A stretch of 64,000 nucleotides of DNA from positions 1,443,501 to 1,507,500 of the forward strand of contig CP142453.1 of NCBI GenBank assembly GCA_038049695.1. The letters run 5' to 3'. The translations under genes and the position numbers were made by a program. Below the pieces are notes generated by a model that was not told the origin of the DNA, ran no database searches, and saw nothing but the letters and a program-made list of their open reading frames with translations. The stretch comes from Cinnamomum chago (Eukaryota > Streptophyta > Magnoliopsida > Laurales > Lauraceae). Positions 48,607-59,136 of the stretch are shown in pieces. Positions within the stretch are counted from its first letter, which is position 1; each line of letters opens with the position of its first letter.

Positions 48607-50631
48607 GTCCCGGTATTTCTTTTTCTGATCTGACACAAGCATATTATCAAACCACATAAAATATTTTTCTATATTTTTTAGTGTGACTATTTGGTTAGAT
48701 CTACTTGTGCATAGTGTTTTGTATAGATTATGGATTTCTACTGCACCCTAACATATTTGCTAGCATTTGTAGGATTCATAGTGAAATAAGTTTCACTGAA
48801 AGATTATTAAAAGTGAGGGGTGAAAAACACAAGGTTATGGATGCAAAAGGGACCTTGACTATCATGGGATTTGAGTTCCAAGGTGATGGATGAGCATTCT
48901 TCTTTCATTTTTCCTCAAATTGATTTCCATTAAAAGAGAGGTTATTTGATGGCATTTTTTAATACTCACGTATGACTTTACATTTTTAACCACTAATAAA
49001 AATCTAAAGCCCTATAACTCTTAGGAACTACATGCCTGATTTTCTGTCATTCCTCATAAAGTTTGATGCACTAAAATATGTAAAATGTTACAATTATTTT
49101 TCTTTTTCCTTTTTTTTCTAAAAAGAGAGAACACATTAAAATTTTAAAAACAATCATAAATGGGCCGAACCTTCTGCGAAAACCACTAATGTTAAAGATG
49201 ACACACAAGATAATCAATTCACCAAGCTAACTAATACAACTAAAAAACAAAAACAAAAACAAAAAACCCAACTGGTCACTACCTCCCCTTAATGTTAAAA
49301 TTCTATTTCAATTCTAGCATTACTGGTCATTTTTTAATATTACACTTTTCTTCATTTTTAACCGCTTATAAAAATTTAAAGTAAATTTCACTATTTTAGT
49401 AACATAAAAAAAAGGCCCAACATTAAAAAGAGATTTTGTATTGTCACGAAGTTCACTTTGTCGAATGCTGTTGGAGCACTAAATGTTTAAAATGTCACAA
49501 TTCTATTTCACATATTTCATTTCTAGCATTGCAAATTTAATGAAACAAAACACTAACCAACCAGAATAGTACCCAACTCATAGCTTTAAACGGATCAACA
49601 ACAAATCACAAGGATTCCAGGCAATCGTTGGCATTCTTATCTCTTCTTCTGACAAGCAAATCGTGTCTTTACAGGCATTGGAATCGAAGTTGAAATTTTC
49701 TACACATGAAAATCTCAATTGAAATTTCTCATTTGAGTTCTTGCAGTGAGTGTACAAATTCTTCAAACAAAATCATTTTCACGAAAATTTGAGCTAAGCA
49801 TTTCATCAAACATCTTGTTCATCATGTAGATCTAGCAATTCTTTGACAGCCTCTTTCATGAAAAACTTACTTACCCATTTCATCAAACAACTTATTCATC
49901 ATTTAAATAAAAAAATCCTTTCACAACAATAAAAATTTTGTATACCCTATAAATATAAATAAATCAAAACATATATGCTAGATCAACAAAAAGAGAAGAA
50001 TCATTTTCCTTTCTTCTTTACCGGGATAGGAATAGCAAGAATAGATAGTGGTGGCCAATGATATCAGACAAAAACAAAAGCAATCAATGTAGAACATTAT
50101 TTAAAGACTTTAAAGCCTCAAATATGAGCGTAAATGCATTTGATTTCTGAGAAAGTATATCTATTTAATGAATGGGAAATCCAAGAATTTTTTGACATAA
50201 ATAAAAAAACATACTACCAAAACAAAGTCATCAGTTCAAATTTATAAAGCCAAAAGAAGATATTTCAAGAAATTGAAGAATAATTTAATTTAAGCCCATA
50301 AAAGACCAAAAAGAAGTAAATTCTGAAATGATCTGATTCTGCCCATACCTCCAAATCTCTTCATATCTGGAAAAGGACAGTAAAAAAATTGAAGCCCTGG
50401 ACCTGAGAATCCAAGCATATATAAAAAAAATTTCGAATTCATAAGGCAAAAAGAAGATATTTCAAGAAATTGAAGAACTATAATTTAATTTAAGCCCATA
50501 AATGACCAAAAAGAAGTAAATTCCGAAATGATCAAATTCTGCCCATACCTCCAAATCTCTTCATATCTGGACGGTGAAAAAAATCGAAGCCCTAGACCTA
50601 AGATTTCAAGCATATATATATATATATATAT
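47061..50631. other. Intergenic DNA between UGT-C and a MITE
   Basis: AT-rich without a recognisable gene. A CA/TA microsatellite occurs at 48563-48607. A dispersed-repeat copy lies at about 48760-49010. The segment TTTCAAGAAATTGAAGAA... with AAGAAGTAAATTC is a diverged local duplicate at 50260-50400 and 50445-50570. Confidence 0.4.
48760..49010. repeat. Dispersed repeat related to the Tourist-like MITE
   Basis: AGGATTCATAGTGAAATAAG, AAGATTATTAAAAGTGAGGG and TTGATTTCCATTAAAAGAGA match blocks in the MITE at 56840-57324 and in the repeat at 60180-60440. Ends not defined here. Confidence 0.5.
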
Positions 50632-50814
50632 GGAAAAGTTTTAAGTGCATCTATCTCTCACCATAGGGTGAGGGACACTTTCCATTTTTGCACATGAAGA
50701 CAAGGATGTGTACCTCACCTTATGTACTTGAAAAGTGACTTTTGTATTTGAAAATGCCCAATTATGAAAGTATCCCTCACCCTCATGGTGAAGGATGGAT
50801 GCACTTGAAACCTC

Positions 50815-50816
<2 letters not shown>
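50632..50816. mobile_element. 185-bp MITE in a TA tract (copy B)
   Basis: Same family as 41384-41548 in inverse orientation. It starts GGAAAAGTTTTAAGTGCATC and ends GATGCACTTGAAACCTCCC. The tip palindrome CTCACC-ATAG-GGTGAG is intact on the left and degenerate on the right (CTCACCCTCATGGTGA). It sits in a long TA tract. Confidence 0.85.

Positions 50817-50817
<1 letters not shown>

Positions 50818-50892
<75 letters not shown>
50818..50892. repeat. (TA)n microsatellite, about 75 bp
   Basis: Uninterrupted TA dinucleotides directly after MITE copy B. Confidence 0.95.
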
Positions 50893-50894
<2 letters not shown>

Positions 50895-51051
50895 TCGCAA
50901 GTCAAGCAAAAAACCCATCATTGTTTTAATCTACACAGAGCAACCCAAAATAAATTCCAGCATGTCCTTATATCATTGCAAGTCAAGCAAAAAACCCATC
51001 ATTGTTTTAATCTACACAGAGCAACCCAAAATAAATTCCAGCATGTCCTTA
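50890..51051. repeat. 81-bp tandem duplication
   Basis: Two nearly identical direct copies (50890-50970 and 50971-51051), starting TATCAT(C/T)GCAAGTCAAGC and ending CAGCATGTCCTTA, with one substitution seen. Confidence 0.9.
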
Positions 51052-51369
51052 AAACCCACTGAGAGAGCGAGAAGAGCACTTGATGAGAATGGAAGAAGGA
51101 GAATTTGAAAGTGAAAGATTAAGAAAAGTGGGAAAGAAAGGAAAATGATGATAACTGACCTTCTTTGTCATTTCAGTTGGAGAGGAGCTTCTTTGTTTGG
51201 GGGCAGTGTAGTGTAGAAGAATAGAGGGAAGAAAAAAAGAGTTTGAAAAGGTGAAACGTGTAAAAATATGCATGTAAATAGGGCCAACAAAAACGATGAA
51301 TGTGAGTGGCCCCACACGGTGTAGAGAGAAAATTTTAAGCTGCACACTTCTTCCCTTCTTTTACAAGGG

Positions 51370-51752
51370 TATAGATATGACGTGTTGGAATTGGATTATG
51401 ATCGGCCAAGGCCAAGCTTTGTCACCGAGTGCTAGAGCTTTTAGATATTTAAAGAAAAAGAGAAATTGGGCATTCACCCAACTGTCGAAAGGTGTCCTCA
51501 GATGTGACTTTGTGGCCACTTGGTCTGGTTGGTAAAAATCATTGAAAACAACAATGACATAATGACATGATGTGTGAATCTTATCCAATGCCTGTCCAAT
51601 CTCATCCCTGTTTAGTTGGCAAAAATCATTAAAAACAAGAAAGACATGATGTGAATCTTATCCAATGCCCGTCTAATCCCATCCATGTTCAGATGTTCTT
51701 ACTTCATCTACCCCCATTGTTGCGGAACTGAACTGAACCAGACCCATCACCC
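51370..51752 (+). promoter_or_regulatory. UGT-D upstream region, shared with UGT-C
   Basis: Contains two diverged direct copies of AAAATCATTnAAAACAA...GAATCTTATCCAATGCC (about 51534-51600 and 51617-51680), so part of the promoter is itself tandemly duplicated. UGT-C has the first part (44985-45190) and then a probable LINE insertion. No definite TATA box was assigned. Confidence 0.5.
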
Positions 51753-53153
51753 ATGGCAGATAGAGAAAGAGAACTCCCCCACATAGCAATTCTATCCAGT
51801 CCAGGAATGGGTTTCCTCATCCCACTCGCCCAACTCGCCAAGCGACTCGTCCTCCACCACTTCTCAGTTACCTTCATCACTCACACCATTGACTCTTTAC
51901 AGAAAACCCAAAACAGCATCCTAAACACCCTCCCTAAATCCATCAATACCATCTTTCTCCCTCCAATTTCTCCACAAGAAATACCCTCAGATGCTAAGCT
52001 CCTAACCGTCGTCTCCATCACCCAAAAGCTCTCCTCCCCATCCCTCCTCCATGTCTTGAAGACCCTCAAGCTCACATCCACCCACCGCCTCGTCGCACTC
52101 GTCGTCGATCTCTTTGGAACGGATGCTTTCGATGTCGCCGGAGAAGTTGACGTCCCACCATACATTCTTTACACTGGTAACTTCTTGGCGTTGTCCGTCG
52201 ATCTTCACTTGTCGACACTAGATGCCGAGTCATCCGAACCGGTCAAGATGCCCGGTTGCAGGCCCATCCCTAGAGAAGACCTGGTGATAACGGCTCAAGA
52301 CAGGACGAACCAGGCCTATAAATGGCTTCTGCACCATGCCGGCCGTTACAAACTAGCGAAGGGCATTCTCGTAAATAGCTTTGCAGAGTTGGAACCGGAG
52401 ACTCTGGTTTGTTTGAAGGGAGAACCGAGGCACCTTCCGGTCTACCCGGTTGGGCCGCTTGTGCAATCCGGTTCGACCGGCAAGGTAGATGGGCCCAAGC
52501 CCAATTGGCTGAGATGGTTGGATGATCAGCCACGCGGGTCAGTGCTATTCGTCAGTTTTGGAAGTGGTGGGGCCCTGTCTTTTGATCAGACTAAGGAGTT
52601 GGCCTTGGGACTAGAGATGAGTGGGCTGAGGTTCTTGTGGGCGGTGCGGAGTCCAAGTGACAAGGAGGCATGTGCAACGTATTTTGGTGTGAAGAGCAGT
52701 CAGCAGGAGCCGTTGGATTTCCTGCCAGATGGGTTCTTGGAGAGGACCAAAGGGGTGGGCCATGTTGTGCCTTTGTGGGTCCCACAGATAGAGGTCCTCA
52801 GCCATGGGTCCACTGGTGGGTTCCTTTCGCACTGTGGGTGGAACTCGACGCTGGAGAGCATGGTGCATGGGGTTCCCATGATAGCGTGGCCGCTGCACGC
52901 GGAGCAGAGGACGAATGCATTGATCCTGGTGGAGGATCTGAAGGTGGCACTGAGGCCCACTGCAGGTGAGAGTGGAGTGGTGAAGAGGGAAGAGATTGCT
53001 AAAGTGGTCAAGGATTTGATGGATGGTGGAGATGAAGGAAAGAGGATCAGGACTAGGATGATGAGACTCAAGGATGCTTGTATCAAGGCTTTGGCTCCGG
53101 AAGGGTCTTCTCACAGGGCACTATCTGATGTGCTAAGTCAATGGACTAGCTAG
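51753..53153 (+). CDS. UGT72-like UDP-glucosyltransferase (UGT-D)
   Basis: An intronless 466-residue family-1 glucosyltransferase. The PSPG box is at 342-385: WVPQIEVLSHGSTGGFLSHC, then GWNS and ending PLHAEQ, with the terminal Gln typical of UDP-glucose use. VVDLFGTDAFDVAGE (Asp119, the family's dyad Asp) and LPFLP-like and LPDGFLERT blocks fit UGT72. The catalytic His expected after GMG is Phe21 (SPGMGFLIPL). It is the intact partner of pseudogene UGT-C 5 kb upstream in the same orientation, and the more distant UGT-A and UGT-B are on the other strand. The start follows ACCCATCACCC and matches the paralogues. UGT72 enzymes glucosylate monolignols, hydroquinone and flavonoids; the acceptor here cannot be inferred. 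Confidence 0.92.
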   Translation: MADRERELPHIAILSSPGMGFLIPLAQLAKRLVLHHFSVTFITHTIDSLQKTQNSILNTLPKSINTIFLPPISPQEIPSDAKLLTVVSITQKLSSPSLLHVLKTLKLTSTHRLVALVVDLFGTDAFDVAGEVDVPPYILYTGNFLALSVDLHLSTLDAESSEPVKMPGCRPIPREDLVITAQDRTNQAYKWLLHHAGRYKLAKGILVNSFAELEPETLVCLKGEPRHLPVYPVGPLVQSGSTGKVDGPKPNWLRWLDDQPRGSVLFVSFGSGGALSFDQTKELALGLEMSGLRFLWAVRSPSDKEACATYFGVKSSQQEPLDFLPDGFLERTKGVGHVVPLWVPQIEVLSHGSTGGFLSHCGWNSTLESMVHGVPMIAWPLHAEQRTNALILVEDLKVALRPTAGESGVVKREEIAKVVKDLMDGGDEGKRIRTRMMRLKDACIKALAPEGSSHRALSDVLSQWTS

Positions 53154-53159
53154 CTCTTT

Positions 53160-53760
53160 GTTATTTGAGTAGTCAGGATATATAGACCGGGAAAGAGTGT
53201 TGTCTTTGTTAGTTGTAGCCAGGCAGCTAAAATTGTGGGGTTTGCTATACTTGGGTCTTTTTCTTGGGTTTTTTTTTTTTTTAGGGGGTGGTTTTAAGTC
53301 AGAAGAGAAAAAGAAAAGTCAATGAACTAGCTCCATGTACCAATGTGATGCGGAAAATAAGTTCATAATAATATGGCTTTTTCTGCCTAAGGAGTGTAGC
53401 TTTTGACCTATGATGCCAGCACGGTAGATACGGCAGGAATACAAATTTTATATGTAAAAAGGGAAGTACCAGATACATTATTCATTTTAAAGTATCCGTG
53501 CATCGTAGCTTTTGACCACTTGAAATGAGTTATTTGATGTGCATTTTTTTATAGTGACTTTTGATTTTTCACTTTTAATCATTTATAAAAATATAAAATT
53601 TTAAATTATCATGGAATTCAATTACATGAAACAAACAAACCAAAAGAGGTTTTTAAGCACAGCTAACTTCTTTTTATTCCATTTGCTAACATTTACCTTC
53701 TATTTTTAGTTTCCACATTTAGAATTGGAGTTGGGATCTTGTGAGGCTTTTACCTATGGT
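53160..53760. other. Intergenic DNA downstream of UGT-D
   Basis: A T-run at 53269-53281 and an AT-rich stretch at 53500-53645 that resembles the right part of the Tourist-like MITE (AATCATTTATAAAAAT, ACATGAAACAAACAAAC). No gene. Confidence 0.4.
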
Positions 53761-53777
53761 AATCTTGAGTGGACCTA

Positions 53778-53935
53778 ACCCCAAGGGGTAGCTTAGTTGG
53801 CCTAGGACCACGGTTTGCTCCCGGAGGTTGTGGGTTCGAAACTCCGCTACCACACTAGGGCTACAGGGGATTTACCCGGCTTCCCTCTGGGCTCGGAGGG
53901 ATTAGTCCAGCCCAAAGGGTTGGGAACCCTCCGAT

Positions 53936-53966
<31 letters not shown>
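53778..53966 (+). mobile_element. tRNA-derived SINE, copy 1
   Basis: Flanked by a perfect 17-bp target duplication AATCTTGAGTGGACCTA (53761-53777 and 53967-53983). The head has pol III A box TAGCTTAGTTGG (53789-53800) and B box GGTTCGAAACT (53833-53843) at tRNA spacing. The body ends GGGAACCCTCCGATAGC, followed by about 30 A. Same family as the copy at 56854-57032. No coding capacity; such elements depend on LINE enzymes. Confidence 0.95.
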
Positions 53967-53972
<6 letters not shown>

Positions 53973-54285
53973 GAGTGGACCTATTACAATTCGTCACATC
54001 ACCGTGGCACACCGTGATTGGTCATCTTAAGGTCACAGCGGGGAAAAGCCTCAGATGATCCCGATTCTTAGAATTGATGAGTACGCAAGTCAAATAAGGG
54101 TCCTAGATGGACTTTGTGCTGGGATTGAATCCAATTTCGATTTTAACAATATGGAACTACCTCAAACTCTTCTCTCAATCAACAATTTTGATGAATGTTA
54201 GAAAAATAAAAATGATTTTTTGATCAATTTTGATTAAAAATATTCAATACCTTAAACATGCCCTGTAAAATAGAAAAATAATGTA

Positions 54286-54945
54286 TTAGACAGAAAGGTT
54301 CCAAAAATAAAGTAAAGCATCAGACAGAAAGGTTCCAAAAATAAAGTAAACCTCAATATAATCAGTTGAGGAATTGCCAAAACCCGTGTAACCCTTGAAC
54401 TGCATCTTTGGATCACAGTGCCTTAAAAATTGTTCTTTCATGTTCAATGAGGTTTGGGTTTTCAGCTGTGGAAGGTTTCCATGCATCTGTGCCTTGTTCA
54501 AAGTGAAATGGGTTAACTTAATTTGAGTGGGTTTCTGATTTCTGGGCGAGAATCTCCAAGCCAAGTATGTTTGGGTTAAAGTGTGTTTTCTTTGCATCAA
54601 ACCCTCTTTCAGTTCTATAAATAATGGTACCCACAACAATTTTTTTCTAACCACACATCGTCTCCAATCGATCATCTGAGAAAGGAAAGGTAAGTGGATC
54701 CTTAGAACTGAATCAGCTATAAGCAACTTTGTAGCATATTGACCCCTAGGGTGAAATCTGGACCATTCTTCCAATGGCCACCATTGTAGTGGGCCATTCT
54801 TCTTCCTAATGAACGTCTTAGATCTTAGGCATATGCAGAATATGTAGAAATTATGGGACTGAAGTTGTGCTTTTTCTTGGGCCAGGCTACAGCCCACATC
54901 AGTACTTGGGCCGTCAAATTGGTTCATGGGCTGCCATCGGCCCAA
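54286..54945 (-). other. Unassigned 219-codon open frame
   Basis: A minus-strand frame from an ATG at 54945 to 54286 without stops. Composition is mixed, with no repeated, membrane or known motif that I recognise. A 31-bp direct duplication (AGACAGAAAGGTTCCAAAAA and following bases) lies at its 3' end, and GC-rich sequence resembling repeats lies just upstream (54880-55130). It may be part of a transposon or chance. Confidence 0.2.
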
Positions 54946-55352
54946 GAAGCCTTGGCCGGGTCTAACCTCATCTGGTCATGCTTTAAAAACTCGTGCTGGC
55001 TGGCCCTAATGTGGCCCAGTCAAATCGGCCTTATGGGTCATTAATTCAGACGAGTTGGGCAAATCTGACCGAGTACTACGGCCCAACTTGGTCTGCATGG
55101 TGACCTTCCCAGTTTAGTTGATTTTCCAACCAAGGTCTGGTTTTCCATTTATTTTATTTAAGGTTTTTTTTATTATGATTATAACAGAGTGTGCCCCAAC
55201 TTTTTGAGCCGAACTAATCACTACGGGCCCAAGGGGAGCTAGAAAAATCCCCCATGCCCCGGTGTGGTTATTTAAGTTAGATATCCATTATTGCTACTTA
55301 TTTTTTCCATTGATGTTCTCCCTCTCCATTTTTGTAGTAATTTTACCAACAG

Positions 55353-55694
55353 AACCCCGAAGAGAGGATGGAGAAGCAAATGACTCTGACTATGACAATA
55401 TACAAGCATTGCGACGAATGCTACAGGAAGGTGAAGAGATACTTGAAAGGAATCCAATGTTAGATTTCTGGGTGTTTGCTTGGTAGTTTCCATTCTCCTT
55501 TTGCTGAATTTTAACATATACAATCTCTAATCTTTTCCATGTCCTGTTTTCTTTTAGGTTTGTGTGATGTCCTGATGGATTCCGAGTGTTTCAAGGTTTT
55601 GTTGAGAGGGAAAGGTGAGGAACTATTAGAGGTTCTTGAGAGAACTCGATGGAAGAGCCATAAAGAGGTGAAGGCGGAGCTCCGGGCAGTCTAG
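55353..55694 (+). pseudogene. Two-exon gene fragment of unknown family
   Basis: A first exon-like piece follows TTTTACCAACAG (55353) and reads REDGEANDSDYDNIQALRRM up to LQE, with a possible donor AAG|GTGAAG at 55431. After CTTTTAG (55557) a second piece reads LCDVLMDSECFKVLLRGKGE, then a Glu/Lys/Arg-rich helix, and stops at TAG 55692-55694. The phases are compatible (phase 1 intron, 127 bp). The first frame can also read on as EGEEILERNPML before a stop. The peptide is acidic and helical; I do not recognise the family. No upstream exons were found, so it is probably a partial or captured gene. Confidence 0.4.
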
Positions 55695-55699
55695 CATTT

Positions 55700-56743
55700 T
55701 TTTTTAGACTCCTTGGCTAAACAATGGGTGGATAGATCTTCTCCTTTGGTCGTTTTTTCTTTGTCGTATTCTAGTGTTTCTTTTGTATAATAGTCGTATT
55801 CTGTTGTTTTCCAGTCACTATGACTGGTTTGTTGTTTTTTTTTTCCTCTCTTATACATCCATGTTTTATCAATGGAATCCTTTGTTACGATAAAATATAT
55901 AAAATCACCAGTTGAATAAACAGAACTCTGCAAGAATGGAACTTTGTTCTGTACAATTCTAGCCCCATTACCTAGTCTTTCCTGAACTGTTCATATGCCT
56001 CTTGTAAATTGAATTTTTGAATAGCCAGGATTATCTCATTTAGATAGACTAAATTGTGAGCCATGGAAGTTACTACATAATCTTTAAGAACAGGGTCCAA
56101 TTGGCCACACCTTCAATATGTCACAGGCAATTTCTCTTTTTCTTTTTTTAATTCTTCTTGTTACAGTAGAATCAATAGAGGGCAGATGGTTGAGAACTCT
56201 CTAATTGAGAATCACACATGGTTTGTGGAATTGTGACCAACTAATTTAGACCAGGTCCAGTTATAAACCCAATGGTACTGCAAGTTTTCTGACGGTGGAT
56301 CCCAATCTCAAATAAATGCAAAAACAGAGATGCACTGTTGAACACCACGGACTTCAAATGAAGATTGATATACCACACAGCTACATGTTTGTATACCATA
56401 ACCTCACACTGTTAAACTTAAGACTTCATGCAGTCCAAACTCTCAAATAATATTAAACGCAACCGAAAGTTAAATAGGCTATCAGCCTTCTTATTATTAC
56501 ATATGTTCTTTAATCTTGAGCCATGGCTTTTAAAAAAAACTCAAATTCATCAATTGCCCTGTATTCACAAAATGGGTACAACTTTCGCAATTGTAATGTT
56601 AGAACTGCACAAACTTGAGCCTGCTTGAAAGTAACTCAATAATCCATCAACGGACATAATTTCATGTCATCTGCACATATTTTGATGAATCAAATGCCAT
56701 CATTTCTTCAAAATATGAAAATAACTATTGGAGATTTATCGGT

Positions 56744-56745
<2 letters not shown>
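55700..56745. other. Intergenic DNA, no gene seen
   Basis: AT-rich; nothing supported. Confidence 0.4.

Positions 56746-56776
<31 letters not shown>
56746..56776. repeat. Poly-G tract of 31 residues
   Basis: An uninterrupted run of 31 G followed by TGGTGTGTGTG. Very long for a plant genome; could form quadruplex DNA or be a sequencing or assembly artefact. Confidence 0.9.
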
Positions 56777-56777
<1 letters not shown>

Positions 56778-56839
56778 GGTGTGTGTGTTTGATTCATGTC
56801 CTTGGGAATTCACAAAATATTTATAGTTTGTTTGGTTAA

Positions 56840-57324
56840 GGGCATGTTTGTTTAACCCCGAGGGGTAGCTCAGTTGGCCTAGGACTACGGTTTGCACCCG
56901 GAGGTTGTGGGTTCGAAACTACTCTACCACACTGGGGCCATAGGGGAATTTTACCCGGCTTTCTCTCCTGAGCCCGTAGGAATTATTCTGGCCCAAAGGG
57001 CTCGGAACCCTACGTTATCAAAAAAAAAAAAAAAGGGCATGTTTGTTTGCTTGGAATATATAGGTATTCATAGTCAAATAAGTTTCATGGAAGAATTATT
57101 AAAGTGGTGAGGGTGAAGGATATAAGGTGAGGGGCTACCGACAAAAAGGTAAATTTAATAGGGTGATGACTGAATATTCATGTCCCATCTTCTCCTTAAT
57201 TCAATTTTCATCAAAGGGAATTTAATTATTTTATAGCCGATTTTTTATGGTTCTTCATTTTTAACTACTTAAATAAATATAATCCTAAGAATTTAATTAA
57301 ATGAATGACAAAACAAACAGGCCC
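56840..57324. mobile_element. Tourist-like (PIF/Harbinger) MITE carrying a nested SINE
   Basis: Ends GGGCATGTTTGTTT (left) and the complement of AAACAAACAGGCCC (right), with a 3-bp TAA on each side (56837-56839, 57325-57327), the PIF/Harbinger signature. The SINE at 56854-57032 inserted within the left terminal repeat, which now appears twice because it was part of the target duplication. Without the SINE the element is about 290 bp. Confidence 0.75.
56854..57032 (+). mobile_element. tRNA-derived SINE, copy 2
   Basis: Flanked by a perfect 16-bp duplication AAGGGCATGTTTGTTT (56838-56853, 57033-57048). A box TAGCTCAGTTGG (56866-56877), B box GGTTCGAAACT (56910-56920), and a body ending GGCTCGGAACCCTACGTTATC with a short A tail. 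Clearly the same family as the copy at 53778, about 3 kb away. Confidence 0.95.
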
Positions 57325-57329
57325 TAAAT

Positions 57330-57435
57330 AATATGTTCTAAGAAAACCTATTTCCCTTTTTTGTCTCTTCAAATTTCTCGTTGAATCTTTTCTAAACAGC
57401 AGCAGCAGCAAATATAGTTCTACCATTCTAATTAG

Positions 57436-57480
<45 letters not shown>

Positions 57481-58022
57481 TAAATATTAGTATATTCTCT
57501 CCCTCTCTCTGCATTAAATCTTACTATACTGTTGTTGAACCTTTGTATTCTCTTACTATATATACTCATCACACTTGTAGACATCCCTTTGAAATCAGCA
57601 TCCTATCAAAATAATCAAATCTCTCACTATTTACAGATAAATGTTTTATGTTGGTGCACGTGAATCCCCTCATACCAACCAAACTATTACCCCGTCCATG
57701 AAAATCCTATCTAAAAAGATATCATATGTGGAATTTCTATTTGTCCATACCTTTTCCTTCTTCCTTTCCTTTCATGTTGACTTTGTTACACAAGAAGTCA
57801 TGTGAATCTCTGAAGAATTCGACGTAGATCATGTGATGTGTACCATTCATCTCTTCCCTTCATTTAAATTTCCCCTGCAAATCTCAATATATATATGTAC
57901 CTCATTTACCACCTTACACCTACACTCACATCCTTTGGCCTCTCTCTGTTTCTCGTCTTTCTTTTTCCTCTAATATTTCTATAGTTTTGAACTTCCTAGA
58001 CTTGAGTCCTTTGTTTGTGAAC
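57330..58022. other. Upstream region of the EPF2-like gene
   Basis: Contains a CT microsatellite (57436-57476) and AT-rich DNA. A TATA-like ATATATATG at 57890-57898, followed by a CT-rich leader, is a plausible promoter for the gene starting at 58023. Confidence 0.4.
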
Positions 58023-58106
58023 ATGAAGAAGTTCATCTTCCACAAAGCCCACTTGAGCCTCCTTGCTCTAGTTTTTCTTTCAGTTTCTACTGTTGGTAAA
58101 ACTAAA

Positions 58107-58167
<61 letters not shown>

Positions 58168-58865
58168 ATCTTATATTTGTTTGATTTTTGGTAGGCATAC
58201 AAGTGGATGAATTGAGTGCTACACCCAAGCCAATGTGGGATAGGATTGAAGCCACACCCAAGGTTTGTTTTCGTTCTCTGCAAAGACATAAAAATGAGAG
58301 AGAAGAAAAATAGTAGAGAAGCAGGTATCTTTTGTTTTATGAATAACAATTAACAAGACAAGAGGAAGGAAAAGCTTTACTAATGTCTGATGAGGCTTAA
58401 CCCATGACTAGAATCATAGTGCCTTCCCATTTATTCAGTGGGCATGACAATAGTAAGAACTTGGGCCGGGCCAAAAGTCACCAGGGCCCAACATCCGCGG
58501 CCCTACATTCTGCTAATTGTGGCAGGCTAGCAGTCCAAAAGAAAATAATCCACAATTCCCCATATATAGTAGATAACATATCTCAATGACCTTCAAAAAA
58601 AACAAAATTGTTCTTTTGTGGGGTGGAGAAGGATCTGATGTTGGTATTAGTTCATATTTATTTACAGGTCAAACAGGAGCTTAAGCATGGTCGACCAGAA
58701 TTGTTCCCAATGGATTCAGGCTTGCCGGATTGCTCGCATGCATGTGGTCCATGTTTTCCATGCAAGAGGGTGATAGTGGGCGTCAAATGCTATGTTTCTG
58801 AATCGTGCCCCGTTGTCTACAGATGCATGTGTAAAGGGAAATCCTATCCTGTTCCTTCAAATTGA
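58023..58865 (+). CDS. EPF2-like secreted epidermal patterning peptide
   Basis: Three exons: 58023-58095, 58195-58262, 58668-58865, with GT/AG introns; predicted precursor 112 residues. It begins MKKFIFHKAHLSLLALVFLS, a signal peptide, then a short variable pro-region, then the cysteine-rich mature domain LPDCSHACGPCFPCKRV, then KCYVSESC and YRCMCKGKSYPVPS. Eight cysteines in this spacing match the EPF1/EPF2/EPFL7 branch of the epidermal patterning factor family. These apoplastic peptides bind ERECTA-family/TMM receptors and restrain stomatal lineage formation. Similarity is best to EPF2 (LPDCSxACGxCxPCKRV), but EPFL7 or a related member is possible. The start is the first ATG of the leader. 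Intron 1 contains a CT microsatellite of about 55 bp. Its neighbour is a tRNA gene 270 bp downstream. Confidence 0.9.
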
Positions 58866-59136
58866 CATGTCTGTTCACTCCTTGCAACATCTCCTACTTC
58901 TACTTGGGCCTTGTAATGCCTCTTTAGTTCAATTAAAAAAAAAAAAAGAGATCCAAGACTAAGGATCGTGCTTCTCGCTAACTGTTGTGTTTGTCTCTAT
59001 CTTTCATGGGATTAATATTAGATCAAAGAACCTACAAAGCACAACTATGAATTCGGCAATTCAATCAAGCTTAATAAGCCAAAGAGGATACTATTAATAG
59101 ATATATAACTAAGTATTGGGAGTGATTTTACAAGGT

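Noticed and set aside
53789..53843. Two further tRNA genes (also 56866-56920)
   Set aside because: A and B boxes are present, but there is no cloverleaf acceptor pairing, and both are followed by a 3' body, A tail and target duplication: SINEs.
57987..58022. Upstream in-frame extension of the EPF2-like exon from a TTG
   Set aside because: TTG is not a usual plant start, and the ATG at 58023 gives a proper signal peptide.
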